Shown: piece by piece, positions 37,401-46,912 of the stretch
Layout: each line of letters opens with the position of its first letter
Position numbering within the stretch: the stretch's first letter is position 1
NCBI GenBank assembly: GCA_964492485.1
Contig: CAZBKM010000014.1
Span: 7,543 to 71,542 of the forward strand
DNA length: 64,000 nt
Reading direction: 5' to 3'
DNA from: UBA5336 sp964492485
GTDB taxonomy: Bacteria; Pseudomonadota; Alphaproteobacteria; Caulobacterales; Hyphomonadaceae
Notes under the pieces: model-generated
Database searches by the model: none
Seen by the model: the letters and a program-made list of their open reading frames with translations, nothing else
Told to the model about the DNA's origin: nothing
Made by a program: the position numbers and the translations under genes

Positions 37401-37893
37401 GGGCAGCGTGTTCTGGCTGGAGGTACCACGTGCCCACGCCCTCCGCGTGCCTGACGCCAAGACCCCAGCGCGCGCTGCCAGCGATGCGACCACGTACCAG
37501 GGCCTGCGCGTCCTGTGTGTCGATGACGAGCCAGCCATCCTCGACGCCATGGCCGCCCTGCTCGACGCGCTGGGCTGCCGGGCGCTCATTGCGCTGGACC
37601 GCGAGGCTGCCCTGCGGGTCACTGCCGAGGCGCCGGCCGACCTGGCCTTTCTGGACCTGAAGCTCGCAGATGGCGACAACGGGATCGAGGTGCATGACCT
37701 ACTGCGCGCGGCCGGACGCATCCGTGGCGGAGCCGCGCTGCTGACGGCGACCCTGACCGAGGCGGCAAGACAGACGGCCCGGGCACGCGGCATGGACATG
37801 CTCGAAAAGCCGGTCGACCCGGACCGCCTCCGCGACCTGCTGGCGCGGCTGGCCCGGCGCCGGGATCTTGGAGATCCTCAGGCTGCGGAGTGA
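34402..37893 (+). CDS. CrbS-like hybrid sensor kinase with SLC5 transporter domain
   Basis: 1163-residue hybrid sensor of the acetate switch. Residues 1-515 form a sodium/solute-symporter-like membrane domain (YCTSWTFYGAVGTAAESGWD, LTSLVVIPITLAGGG). About 540-600 match a STAC linker (LRALAERFLSPEAVAETFRR); 635-745 a PAS domain (QGISVVDGQQRLVAWN); His near 802 in FLAAASHDLLQPLNAARLF; ATPase motifs DTGPGI and GLGLAI; and a C-terminal receiver with Asp near 1085. CrbS proteins pair with LuxR-type CrbR to activate acs. The crbR-like gene converges on it and overlaps by 16 bases. Confidence 0.9.
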   Translation: MAIWLILAATAVYVGLLFLVAWQGDRMAARTRRPVRPVVYALALAVYCTSWTFYGAVGTAAESGWDYLPIYLGPALVFLLAPDLVRRIGDVAQRESVTSLSDFLAARYGKSRLLAAVATLAAVAGSLPYIALQLKSVGMSFEALADPPGDGSQDLPVDTMLATALLLALFAILFGARNADTTRRNAGLMRALALESLVKLVALGAVCVLSLSLLGQIDPSRLAEARVPFDVGGPVGGFLTLTLLSMAAILCLPRQFHIAVIERGRSDDVRTAAWLFPLYLALTSLVVIPITLAGGGLLPADVPPDLFVLALPLSEGNTALALLVFLGGFSAATGMVIVSSVALSTMVTNDLIVPTLMRFGRLKPDQRDIGTNLVRTRRAVILILLLLAYAYSRSAGSQGALAQIGLLSFAAAAQFAPGLIGAVYWRGGHRIGVLAGLIAGMALWIYTLLMPALLGSQAVAALGLTGPLAPYRLLGFDLGDPLSHGTLWSLGANLALYVLVSLRMRDRLRDRIQAAVFTGREPVTTHDSLPASTRASGTTPDGLRALAERFLSPEAVAETFRRHGDETGQPVSGDQPADWGLVQQTERLLARAIGASSARVVLSSALAGGAVDLRDVLAILDQQTQAERFDRHMLQSMLEHIGQGISVVDGQQRLVAWNSTYVEMFRYPPHLVHLGRPISDLIAYNIAQGWIQGEGAENEIRRRVDHMRAGRPHVFERQNPDGTWLRITGSPMPGGGYVTAFTDITEDKRREQALMELTATLEARVDARTEDLRVMAADLDSARQEAEQANASKTRFLAAASHDLLQPLNAARLFLGALASREAGSDPRELIAKTDRAIESADQLLRGLLDMTRLDQGTITAKPAVLPAGPVMEDLVEEALPMARAAGLDLRLAPTSLSVRADPDFLQSILRNFLSNARRYTRHGRILIGARRRRGRVRFEVWDTGPGIAEARQDAIFEAFRRLADTDNAGVRGAGLGLAIARRMADLMQARIGVRSIPGRGSVFWLEVPRAHALRVPDAKTPARAASDATTYQGLRVLCVDDEPAILDAMAALLDALGCRALIALDREAALRVTAEAPADLAFLDLKLADGDNGIEVHDLLRAAGRIRGGAALLTATLTEAARQTARARGMDMLEKPVDPDRLRDLLARLARRRDLGDPQAAE

Positions 37894-38534
37894 TCGCCGG
37901 TCGCACCGGCCGTCTGGAGCACCAGCAGGGCCTGGGTTCGGTTGTTGACACCCAGCTTGCGGAAGATGGCGGTCATGTGGGCTTTTACCGTAGCCTCCGA
38001 GATGCCCATGTCGTAGGCGATCTGCTTGTTGAGCAGACCGTCGGCCAACCCGTTGAGCACGCGCCGCTGGGCTGGCGTCAGACTGGCGACCCGGCGCGCA
38101 GGATCATCCGCATCGCCATCCCGCGCTTCCGGCAAGTCCGGAAACCACGGTTCGCCATCCAGCACGTCGCTCAACGCCGCGGTCAATGCATCCAGGTCCA
38201 GGCTCTTGGGCAGATAACCCCGCGCCCCCAGGGACGCGGCCCGCGCGAAGGCGTCCGGCGCATCGGTTGCAGAGACCACCACGATCGGAACATCCACATG
38301 CGCCGTCTGCAGGCGGATCAGCCCATCGAAACCGGTGGCATCCGACAGGTTCAGGTCGAGCAGAACGAGGTCGGGCCGGGTTGCGTTCGCCATGGCCTGT
38401 CGCGCGGCGTCAAGCGACCCGACGGTGGTCACCTCCGCAGTGGGGCGGGCACGCCAGAGGGCGGTCTTCAGTGCGTCTCGGAAAAGCGGGTGATCGTCAA
38501 CGATCAGCACCCTTGGCCCGGTCTTGTCTGCCAT
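37878..38534 (-). CDS. CrbR-like LuxR/NarL-family response regulator
   Basis: 218-residue response regulator with an N-terminal receiver (VLIVDDHPLFRDAL, phospho-Asp near 58 in LVLLDLNLSDATG, Lys in YLPKSLD) and a C-terminal LuxR helix-turn-helix (LTPAQRRVLNGLADGLLNKQIAYDMGISEATVKAHMTAIFRKL). By context it should be the partner of the CrbS-like sensor and activate the divergent porin-acs transcript. The 203-base region between it and the porin gene holds a GTCGACCC/GGGTCGAC palindrome. Confidence 0.88.
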   Translation of the reverse strand: MADKTGPRVLIVDDHPLFRDALKTALWRARPTAEVTTVGSLDAARQAMANATRPDLVLLDLNLSDATGFDGLIRLQTAHVDVPIVVVSATDAPDAFARAASLGARGYLPKSLDLDALTAALSDVLDGEPWFPDLPEARDGDADDPARRVASLTPAQRRVLNGLADGLLNKQIAYDMGISEATVKAHMTAIFRKLGVNNRTQALLVLQTAGATGDHSAA

Positions 38535-38610
38535 GCCCTGCCTCCCTGTCCGTCCCGCGATTCTGTCCCGAGCGGGTATTTCGCTCAGTTTCGTTCATGG
38601 CGCGTGCCCT

Positions 38611-38640
38611 GTCGACCCTTCCCGGAAAGGGTGGGTCGAC
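38611..38640. promoter_or_regulatory. Palindrome between regulator and porin-acs genes
   Basis: GTCGACCC at 38611-38618 and GGGTCGAC at 38633-38640 are perfect inverted arms around 14 bases; an inner CCCTT/AAGGG stem is also possible. The site lies in the divergent region, about 100 bases before the porin start, so it may be a binding site for the CrbR-like regulator or a leader hairpin. No CrbR consensus is known to me. Confidence 0.35.
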
Positions 38641-38737
38641 GAAGGTCGTAAAGACCAATTGCCAATAGCGCCGGGCGCGCCTCCGACCGAAAACTTCCCG
38701 CACAAACAAGAACATCCTTCGGGGAGGAAGACACAAG

Positions 38738-40108
38738 ATGACCCTGCGATTGAAGCATGCCCTTTTCGCTGGAGCCGCCCTTGCGGTTGCAGGCACGGCC
38801 CATGGTCAGACGGCCGCCGGAGCGGCTGGCGAGACCGCTGAGAGCGAAGCGCTGTCGGCCCGCATCGAGGCGCTGGAAGCGGCGCTTGCCGACCTGAAAG
38901 CGGAGCTCGCCGAATCCCGCAGCCGCAGCGACGACACCGTTCAGCGGCTCGAGGCCCGGGTCGATGCCGCAGAAACGGCCCAGGCCAACCGCGCCGCCGA
39001 GGAGGCCGCGCCGTCCAAGGGCTTCCAGGTCGGTGACACGACGGTGCGCGTCGGTGGCTTCGTCGACCTCGACCTGCATGTCACCGAGCTGTCGGACGGC
39101 GCCATCGGCGCCAATTCGATCGCCCGGGACTTCCACATTCCACCCGCAACCCCGGTCGGTGGCGAGAAGACCCAGTTCACCGACCTCACGGCCGAGGCCA
39201 CCCGCTTTTTCCTGAGTGCGAACCGCAAGACCGGCGGACGCAACGTGGCCGCGCATATCGAGCTCGACTTCCTGGGCTCGATGCAGGGCGACCAGCGCGT
39301 GTCCAACTCCTTCAGCCCCCGCCTGCGCCGTGCCTATCTGGACGTCGACGGCGTCCGCGTGGGTCAGGACTGGTCGACGTTCCAGAACACCTCCGCGATA
39401 CCGGAAAGCGCGAGCTTCCTCGTTCTGTCCGACGGGATGGTGTTCGAACGCCAGCCCATGGTCCGTTACACGACCGGTCCGTGGCAGTTTGCCATAGAGA
39501 ACGGCAATGCAACGGTCACGCCGGTTTCGGGCGGCCGGGTGGAGGCGGACTCGAACCTGCTGCCCGACCTGGTGGTGCGCTACAACCTGACCGGCGCGTT
39601 CGGCAACGTCTCCTTTGCTGCCCTCGGTCGCCAGCTTCGCACCGACGAGATGGCGGGTCTGTCCGGCGAGGAGGAGACCTATGGCTGGGGCCTGAGCACT
39701 GGCGGCCTTCTGAAGGTCGGCGAGAAGGACGACATTCGGTTCAACCTCACGGCCGGCGAAGGTCTGGGTCGCTATGTGGGGCTCAACACGCTGAACGCGG
39801 CGGCGGTGAACCCCACTGACGGCTCGCTGGAGGCCATCACGTCCTATGGCGGACTGATTGCCTGGCGCCATCCCTTCGGCGAGACCGCCCGGTTCAATGT
39901 CGGCTATTCCGGCCTCTTCGCGGATAATCCGGACTATCTGTCCGAAACCACGACCAAACAGGTTCAGTCCGCCTATGGCGCCGTCCTGTGGGACGTGGCC
40001 CCTGCCGTGACGATGGGCGCGGAACTCCTCTACGGTATCCGCGAACTGGAGAGCGGTGCCGACGGATCGATCACCCGGTTCACATTCTCCACCAAATACG
40101 CATTCTAG
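38738..40108 (+). CDS. DcaP-like outer-membrane porin
   Basis: 456-residue exported protein. Signal peptide (KHALFAGAALAVAGTAHG), then a coiled-coil segment (ALSARIEALEAALADLKAEL), then a beta-barrel ending with a C-terminal Phe (FTFSTKYAF), the usual outer-membrane insertion signal. The barrel start FVDLDLHVTELSDG and the coiled coil match the DcaP family, whose members are trimeric porins for carboxylic acids. GGGGAGGA precedes the ATG. It is followed 34 bases later by acs, suggesting a joint transcript for acetate uptake and activation. Confidence 0.8.
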   Translation: MTLRLKHALFAGAALAVAGTAHGQTAAGAAGETAESEALSARIEALEAALADLKAELAESRSRSDDTVQRLEARVDAAETAQANRAAEEAAPSKGFQVGDTTVRVGGFVDLDLHVTELSDGAIGANSIARDFHIPPATPVGGEKTQFTDLTAEATRFFLSANRKTGGRNVAAHIELDFLGSMQGDQRVSNSFSPRLRRAYLDVDGVRVGQDWSTFQNTSAIPESASFLVLSDGMVFERQPMVRYTTGPWQFAIENGNATVTPVSGGRVEADSNLLPDLVVRYNLTGAFGNVSFAALGRQLRTDEMAGLSGEEETYGWGLSTGGLLKVGEKDDIRFNLTAGEGLGRYVGLNTLNAAAVNPTDGSLEAITSYGGLIAWRHPFGETARFNVGYSGLFADNPDYLSETTTKQVQSAYGAVLWDVAPAVTMGAELLYGIRELESGADGSITRFTFSTKYAF

Positions 40109-40142
40109 GCGGAGATCACCCATGGGCGAAGGAGGAAACACC

Positions 40143-42095
<1,953 letters not shown>

Positions 42096-42154
42096 CCCGA
42101 CGCGCAGGCTGAACGCGGGCCGGTCGTCCATCGCCACAACCTGATCGGCACGCG

Positions 42155-42179
42155 CGGGTCCCGCCTCTGGGCGGACCCG
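42155..42179 (+). terminator. Candidate terminator hairpin after acs
   Basis: CGGGTCCCGCC, loop TCTG, GGCGGACCCG, with one unpaired base in the stem, about 60 bases after the acs stop. No T-tract follows, so termination efficiency is uncertain. Confidence 0.45.
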
Positions 42180-42223
42180 TCATGCGCGCCACGCCAAGGC
42201 GGGGGTCGAGACCAGTTGGGATC

Positions 42224-42325
42224 TAGCGCATCTTCAAGTCAATCGGAGTCAGTGAAGATGCGCTATGTTCTTGTTTTTGAGCATTTTCTTAACGCGAACC
42301 GGTGCCCACTTCGCTCGAAAATGCT
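42224..42325 (+). repeat. Dispersed two-hairpin repeat, copy A
   Basis: First hairpin: TAGCGCATCTTCA (42224-42236) with TGAAGATGCGCTA (42253-42265), a perfect 13-base stem. Second: AGCATTTTC (42280-42288) with GAAAATGCT (42317-42325), enclosing a nested GCGAA/TTCGC stem. The same unit recurs at 61941-62050 and in part at 63942-64000. It resembles the repeated palindromic elements common in Rhizobiales. Confidence 0.85.
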
Positions 42326-42417
42326 TTAGCGGGTCAAAGGATCGTCCCCGAACCGTACCACAGCCCCGGGCGCGATCCATCGCGAAGCCAAAGGCGGAGC
42401 GGGCGATCCGCCGCAAA

Positions 42418-42502
42418 TGGTGCGCGCTGCGGGACTCGAACCCGCACTCCCGAAGGAAAGGGATTTTAAGTCCCTCGTGTCTACCGGTTCCACCAAGCGC
42501 GC
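42418..42502 (-). tRNA. tRNA-Leu (anticodon UAA)
   Basis: Read on the minus strand: acceptor GCGCGCT, D arm with GGTGGAACCGGTAGACAC, anticodon stem GGGACT-TAA-AATCCC, a variable arm CTTTCCTTCGGGAG, T arm GCGGGTTCGAGTCCCGC, acceptor 3' half and encoded CCA. The 85-base length and long variable arm fit a class II tRNA. The anticodon TAA assigns it to leucine UUA/UUG codons. Confidence 0.95.
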
Positions 42503-42618
42503 GTGCCGGACGAGCGGATCTTCATATCAGCGGGACCCCCCGTCGCGATCCTTCCCGGACCATGATGTCATAGCGCCACGCGGGACCGGCCGGAAGACCG
42601 CAACGCGAAGCACTGCCC

Positions 42619-45066
42619 TCAGGCTGGCGCATCGAGCCCAATCAAATCGTCTTCACTCGCCTCCGTGCGCGCAATGGCGGGCAGCCAGCAGGTCACGATG
42701 GTCCCGCCGCGGGGATTGTCCTTGATCCCCACATTGCCACCATGCAGGTCGATGAAACGGTGGACCAGCGCCAGGCCCAGTCCGGCGCCCCGCTGGTCGC
42801 CGGAACTGAAGCTGTCGAAACTGGTCGCACGACGTTCCGCATCCATCCCGCGCCCGGTATCGGAGACCGACAGCGTTGCCATGTCGCCGACCCGCTCGGC
42901 GGAGATCACAACCTCTCCGCCCGGCTCGGTAAATCGAAGGGCGTTCGAGACCAGATTGAACAGCACCTGGCGGATTCGCCCGTCATCGGCACGGATCACG
43001 CCCAGATTGTCGCCCAGCTCCGCCCGGACAGTGACTTCCGTATCCTCTGCCTTCGAGATGACCATCTCCACGCATTCGCGCACCAGCGCGTCGAGGCGCA
43101 CATCGGTAATGTCCAGGTCCAGCCGGCCGGCCTCGATCATGGCGAGGTCGAGAATGTTCTCGATCAGTTTGGAGAGATGGTCGGAGGCCTGCAGAATGGC
43201 GTTCACATGGTCCATCTGTCGTCCTGTCAACTCGCCATGGCGCTGGCTCTGAAGGAATTCGGCATAGCCGAGGATCGTGGTGAGCGGCGAACGAAGCTGG
43301 TAGCTCACATTCTGGACGAACTCGGTCTTCAGCCGATCGGCAGCCTCGAAGGCTTCGGCCCGCTCGCGCAGCGCCGTTTCCACCCGCCGCGTCGCGGTGA
43401 CGTCGGCAAAGGCGATCAGCGTGTTGCCGTCCGGCAGCGGGTGAGTGATGTAGGTCAGGATCGTGCCATCGGCACGCCGCATCTCCCCGGTGGTGGCCTG
43501 GCGGGCCTTGGCACTGGGGTCGGTGATGTGGCCGCGGATCTCGTCCCAGACATGGCGGTCGTGGAAAAGCGGGATGCAGGCATCGACCACGTCGGAATAG
43601 TCCGGCACGTCGCGCAGCTCCGCCTCGTCCAGGTTCCACAGCCGAACAAAGGCCTGGTTGAAAAGCTTCAGCCGCCCGTCGCCACCGAACACGGCCACCG
43701 CCTCGTGGAGGCTGTCGAGCGTGGCCGACTGGGTCTTGATCATCGCGTTGAAGCGGGTCTGCAGATCCAGCTCGCCCGTGATGTCCTTGAACAGCAGCAG
43801 CAATCCCCCCATCGGGTGGCGCTGGCGCGTGACCGACAAAGTGCGCTTGTCCGGCAGGGACCAGGTGTCTTCCTGCACGCCATCGATGTCGAGATAGTAG
43901 GACAGCTCGTCGGCACGCCAGGCGGCGTAGTCGGCGCGAGCCGGCAGCTTTCGACGCTCGCGCAGGCGGTCGAGCAGCTGGCCATGGGTGGGCCCGTCGA
44001 TCAGGAACCCCTCCTCCAGACCCCAAAGCTCCGCGAAGGAGCGGTTGTAGAAGACCAGTCTGCGATCGGGGCCGAAGATCGCCACGCCGTCGGCGACGTG
44101 GTTCAGCGTCTCGTCATGCGCCTTCACATGGCGGTTGAGCTGTTCGCGCGCATCTTCCTGTTCCGTCACATCGAGCGCCATGGCTCCCGCCCCGCCCGAC
44201 AGCGGGAAGGTCAGAACCCGCATGGCCCGGCGCTCGCCGCCAATCACCATGTTGCGGATCTCGTCGATCTCGCGGCCTTCCGAAATGGTGCGCCGCGTCT
44301 GCTCGGCGGTATGGCTGTCCAGCATGACCTGGCGGTCGAGCACCTTGTTCAGGCCCTCCGCCTCGACGGCGGCGATATAGGCGGGGTTTGCCCATTGCAG
44401 CTTGCCGACCCCGGACATGCGCCAGGCCGGGAACGGTGCCCGGTCCAGCATGTCCACAAAGGAATGCGGATCGGACGCGATCATCCGCTGGGTTTCCTCG
44501 ATCCGGGTCAGCATCGAGGAGGTTTCCAGGTGACGGATTGTGCTGTCGGTGATCCAGACGATCACGCGGGCCCCGGCGGTTCGTCCATCGGCTTCCAGAA
44601 ACGCCCGCTCGCGACCGGAAATCGTCAGGGAGAACTGGGTGCCGTCCTCCATCAGGTCACGAAGCGCGAGGCGAAGCGTGGTATCCTTGCCGGAGGCGTC
44701 GCGCGCCTCCAGGTCTGCCAGCCCCTCGACGATGGCAACGGCGGGATCGGCCGAGATCGCATCGTCGGTGTAGCGCAGGAGCGCTGCGAGCGCGACCTTG
44801 GAGCCATAGAGCTGCGGGACGCCCAATTCGCCGTCGGCGTCGGTCAGGGTTTCGTCATCCCAGACCAGGACCACCCCGGGATGCGCGGCGAGGATGGATT
44901 TCTGTTCGGCAAGCTGGGTCTCCAGGTCGCCCGCTCGCTGCCGGAAACGCTTGGCCGTACCGCGTGCCCCATCGGAGACCCGCAGCGCCCATAGCAGCGA
45001 CGCCACGGACATGGCTGCCGCGCCCGCCGCCACGATCAGCGGAACATGTTCACCTGTCACGGCCAT
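42619..45066 (-). CDS. divL: DivL-like PAS-rich tyrosine pseudokinase
   Basis: 815-residue membrane protein with one N-terminal helix (IVAAGAAAMSVASLLWAL), several PAS-type regions (about 205-330, 345-450, 460-560) and a kinase-like C-terminus. The dimerisation motif reads FVQNVSYQLRSPLTTILGYA, with Tyr589 (codon 43300-43302) where kinases have His, the hallmark of Caulobacter DivL (Tyr550). The ATPase part keeps the N box (LVSNALRF) and DTGRGM. DivL controls CckA-CtrA signalling in the cell cycle. GGAGGT precedes ATG 45066. A CtrA-type site lies just upstream. Gene order around it is unlike Caulobacter. Confidence 0.8.
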   Translation of the reverse strand: MAVTGEHVPLIVAAGAAAMSVASLLWALRVSDGARGTAKRFRQRAGDLETQLAEQKSILAAHPGVVLVWDDETLTDADGELGVPQLYGSKVALAALLRYTDDAISADPAVAIVEGLADLEARDASGKDTTLRLALRDLMEDGTQFSLTISGRERAFLEADGRTAGARVIVWITDSTIRHLETSSMLTRIEETQRMIASDPHSFVDMLDRAPFPAWRMSGVGKLQWANPAYIAAVEAEGLNKVLDRQVMLDSHTAEQTRRTISEGREIDEIRNMVIGGERRAMRVLTFPLSGGAGAMALDVTEQEDAREQLNRHVKAHDETLNHVADGVAIFGPDRRLVFYNRSFAELWGLEEGFLIDGPTHGQLLDRLRERRKLPARADYAAWRADELSYYLDIDGVQEDTWSLPDKRTLSVTRQRHPMGGLLLLFKDITGELDLQTRFNAMIKTQSATLDSLHEAVAVFGGDGRLKLFNQAFVRLWNLDEAELRDVPDYSDVVDACIPLFHDRHVWDEIRGHITDPSAKARQATTGEMRRADGTILTYITHPLPDGNTLIAFADVTATRRVETALRERAEAFEAADRLKTEFVQNVSYQLRSPLTTILGYAEFLQSQRHGELTGRQMDHVNAILQASDHLSKLIENILDLAMIEAGRLDLDITDVRLDALVRECVEMVISKAEDTEVTVRAELGDNLGVIRADDGRIRQVLFNLVSNALRFTEPGGEVVISAERVGDMATLSVSDTGRGMDAERRATSFDSFSSGDQRGAGLGLALVHRFIDLHGGNVGIKDNPRGGTIVTCWLPAIARTEASEDDLIGLDAPA

Positions 45067-45158
45067 AGACGCACCTCCACACGCGCGGATCCGGCTAGGC
45101 GGGGCGGCCAAACCAGGGCCGGACCCGGCGCGCCTGCCCGACCCTGACCATCCCTCAG

Positions 45159-45195
45159 TTAACGCACTCGCGGGAGTCCGTTAAGCCGCCGTTAA
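45159..45195. promoter_or_regulatory. CtrA-type site between divL-like gene and EamA gene
   Basis: TTAA at 45181-45184 and TTAA at 45192-45195 are spaced by seven bases (GCCGCCG), matching the full CtrA consensus TTAA-N7-TTAA. A third TTAA lies at 45159-45162, 22 bases (two helical turns) from the second. The site is about 115 bases before the divL-like start and 60 before the EamA ATG, so it may act on either gene. Confidence 0.65.
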
Positions 45196-45254
45196 CAAAG
45201 CCGGCCCGCGTGGCATCGCTTGATTTTTTCCACCGCTTCCGTCACCGCCTGCCG

Positions 45255-46136
45255 ATGCGGTCGCCGTCTCCCGTCCTGATTGCCCTGTGCGGCGTGTTCT
45301 GCGGCTGCATGATCGACGTCTTCATCAAGATGCTGACGGCGCATGTGCCGGTGCTCGAACTCACGGTCTGGCGCTACGTGTTCGGTGCGGCGATTGCCGG
45401 ACTCGCGTTCCTGTCGGCCCGGCGCCCGGCCCCGACGCTGGAGAGCTGGCGGTTCCATGCCTTTCGCGGCCTGTTCGGCCTGGGCGCCTCGCTGGGCTTC
45501 TTCTTCGCGTTGACCCAGCTTGGCCTGGCGGAAGTCACGGTCCTCGGCTTCACCTCCGCGCTGATGATCGCACCGATCGCGGCCCTTCTTCTTGGCGAAA
45601 GGATGCGGCCACTGGCAGGGCTGGCAGCCGGGATCGGGTTCGCCGGCGCGGCTTTCGCTGTCTCGGCGGCAACGGGCGGCGCACCCGAGGGCGGGCACAG
45701 GGTGCTCGGGGTCGCGGCCGCCCTGTTTGCCGCGGTGTGTTATGCCATGTCGGTGGTGCTTCTCCAGTTCCGGGCGCAGCGTGAGGATGCGCTCACGATC
45801 GTGATGCTGGCCAATCTGATCCCAGCACTCTACGGCCTGCCTCTCCTGCTGGCGACCGATCCGGTCCCGCCGCTGACCTACCTTCCGGCGCTCGCCGGGC
45901 TGGGCCTGTTCGGCGTCGGCATCTGGTGGCTGCTGACCCTCGCCTATGCCCGCGCGCCCGCACAACGCCTGGCCCCGATCGAGTATACCGGCCTCCTGTG
46001 GAGCGCGGCGCTGGGCTACCTGTTCTTTTCAGAGGTGCCGTCATGGCGGTTGTGGGCCGGCGGTGTTCTTATCGTCGCCGCCTGCCTCCTGATCGTCTTC
46101 GAACGCCCGCCCCGGAAGGTCCCAATCGAACCCTGA
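45255..46136 (+). CDS. EamA-family drug/metabolite transporter
   Basis: 293-residue membrane protein with ten predicted helices in two EamA repeats, e.g. SPVLIALCGVFCGCMIDVF, GASLGFFFALTQLGLAEVTV and GLGLFGVGIWWLLTLAYA. Exporter of unknown small metabolites. The start is uncertain: I prefer ATG 45255, because a GTG at 45210 lies only 15 bases after the CtrA-type site and neither start has a clear ribosome site. Confidence 0.82.
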   Translation: MRSPSPVLIALCGVFCGCMIDVFIKMLTAHVPVLELTVWRYVFGAAIAGLAFLSARRPAPTLESWRFHAFRGLFGLGASLGFFFALTQLGLAEVTVLGFTSALMIAPIAALLLGERMRPLAGLAAGIGFAGAAFAVSAATGGAPEGGHRVLGVAAALFAAVCYAMSVVLLQFRAQREDALTIVMLANLIPALYGLPLLLATDPVPPLTYLPALAGLGLFGVGIWWLLTLAYARAPAQRLAPIEYTGLLWSAALGYLFFSEVPSWRLWAGGVLIVAACLLIVFERPPRKVPIEP

Positions 46137-46180
46137 AGCGATCCCCGGACGACGGACCCGCCTCTGGTGTCTCCAACCGT

Positions 46181-46912
46181 TCAGTCGATCCGGCTCATGT
46201 CATGTCCCGACCGGGTCCAGCGCAGGAAAGCGGGTCCGCCAGCGCGCTGCGGACGGATCAGGCGGTCCTCAACCTCACCCAGCATGAACCGGGTCACCGA
46301 CGGCAGATCCAGCGCCAGGGCATCTGCCAGCGTGACCCATTGCAGATCCGACAGCTCGGCGCCGTCGACCGGCGGTCGTTCGTCGATCAGCGCTGCCTCT
46401 GCCTCGGCGAGGAAGAAACGGGCATCAAAGCGTTTCGGCCGGTAGGGCGGCGTCACGGCCCGCCCTAGGAACTGGAAACTCTTCAGGCACGGCGCGGCCC
46501 CCTGACCGAAATAGGCTTGCCAACCTGGCGGCAAGCGGCGCGGCGGGTCCCCGCAGGGCCTGCCAACGATCAGGCCCGTCTCCTCGAAGGTCTCGCGTAT
46601 CGCGGTCAGCGCAAAGGCGCGTGGCTGGCGGCGGGTGCGAAACGTCAGCCGACGCGCCTCCTCGCGGTCAAGTTCACTCAGCGTCGGCGTACGGCCATCA
46701 GGCGGGTCCACGCGGCCGCCGGGGAACACATACTTGTCCGGCATGAAGGCGTGACGCCCCGAGCGTTTGCCCATCAGGACGCGCGGCTGGGCCTGATCGC
46801 GACGCACAAGAATCAGCGTGGCGGCATCGAGGGGGCGAGGGCTGGGGCGCCCACGAATCACCACGTCGCCCTCATCTTCCCGGTCGAAGGCCGATCCCAG
46901 CATCTTGGTCAT
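46181..46912 (-). CDS. NUDIX hydrolase
   Basis: 243-residue NUDIX hydrolase likely to cleave a nucleoside diphosphate-linked compound. The NUDIX helix is AIRETFEETGLIVG, preceded by YVFPGGRVDPPDGRTP, with an insert between the Gly and the REx2EE part, as in the larger NUDT7/NUDT8-like or NUDT19-like enzymes. Substrate unknown, CoA derivatives are possible in that subgroup. Its ATG overlaps the RNase R stop (ATGA), indicating co-translation with rnr. Confidence 0.87.
   Translation of the reverse strand: MTKMLGSAFDREDEGDVVIRGRPSPRPLDAATLILVRRDQAQPRVLMGKRSGRHAFMPDKYVFPGGRVDPPDGRTPTLSELDREEARRLTFRTRRQPRAFALTAIRETFEETGLIVGRPCGDPPRRLPPGWQAYFGQGAAPCLKSFQFLGRAVTPPYRPKRFDARFFLAEAEAALIDERPPVDGAELSDLQWVTLADALALDLPSVTRFMLGEVEDRLIRPQRAGGPAFLRWTRSGHDMSRID

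Larger units (their letters stand above)
42096..42417. other. Intergenic region after acs with repeat
   Basis: About 320 bases without a gene. A GC-rich hairpin lies at 42155-42179 and a two-hairpin dispersed repeat at 42224-42325. The remainder carries no ribosome-site-linked frame. The tRNA-Leu 3' end begins at 42418. Confidence 0.55.

Noticed and set aside
42742..44994. 750-codon frame on the plus strand
   Set aside because: Antisense to the DivL-like gene; no recognisable domain.
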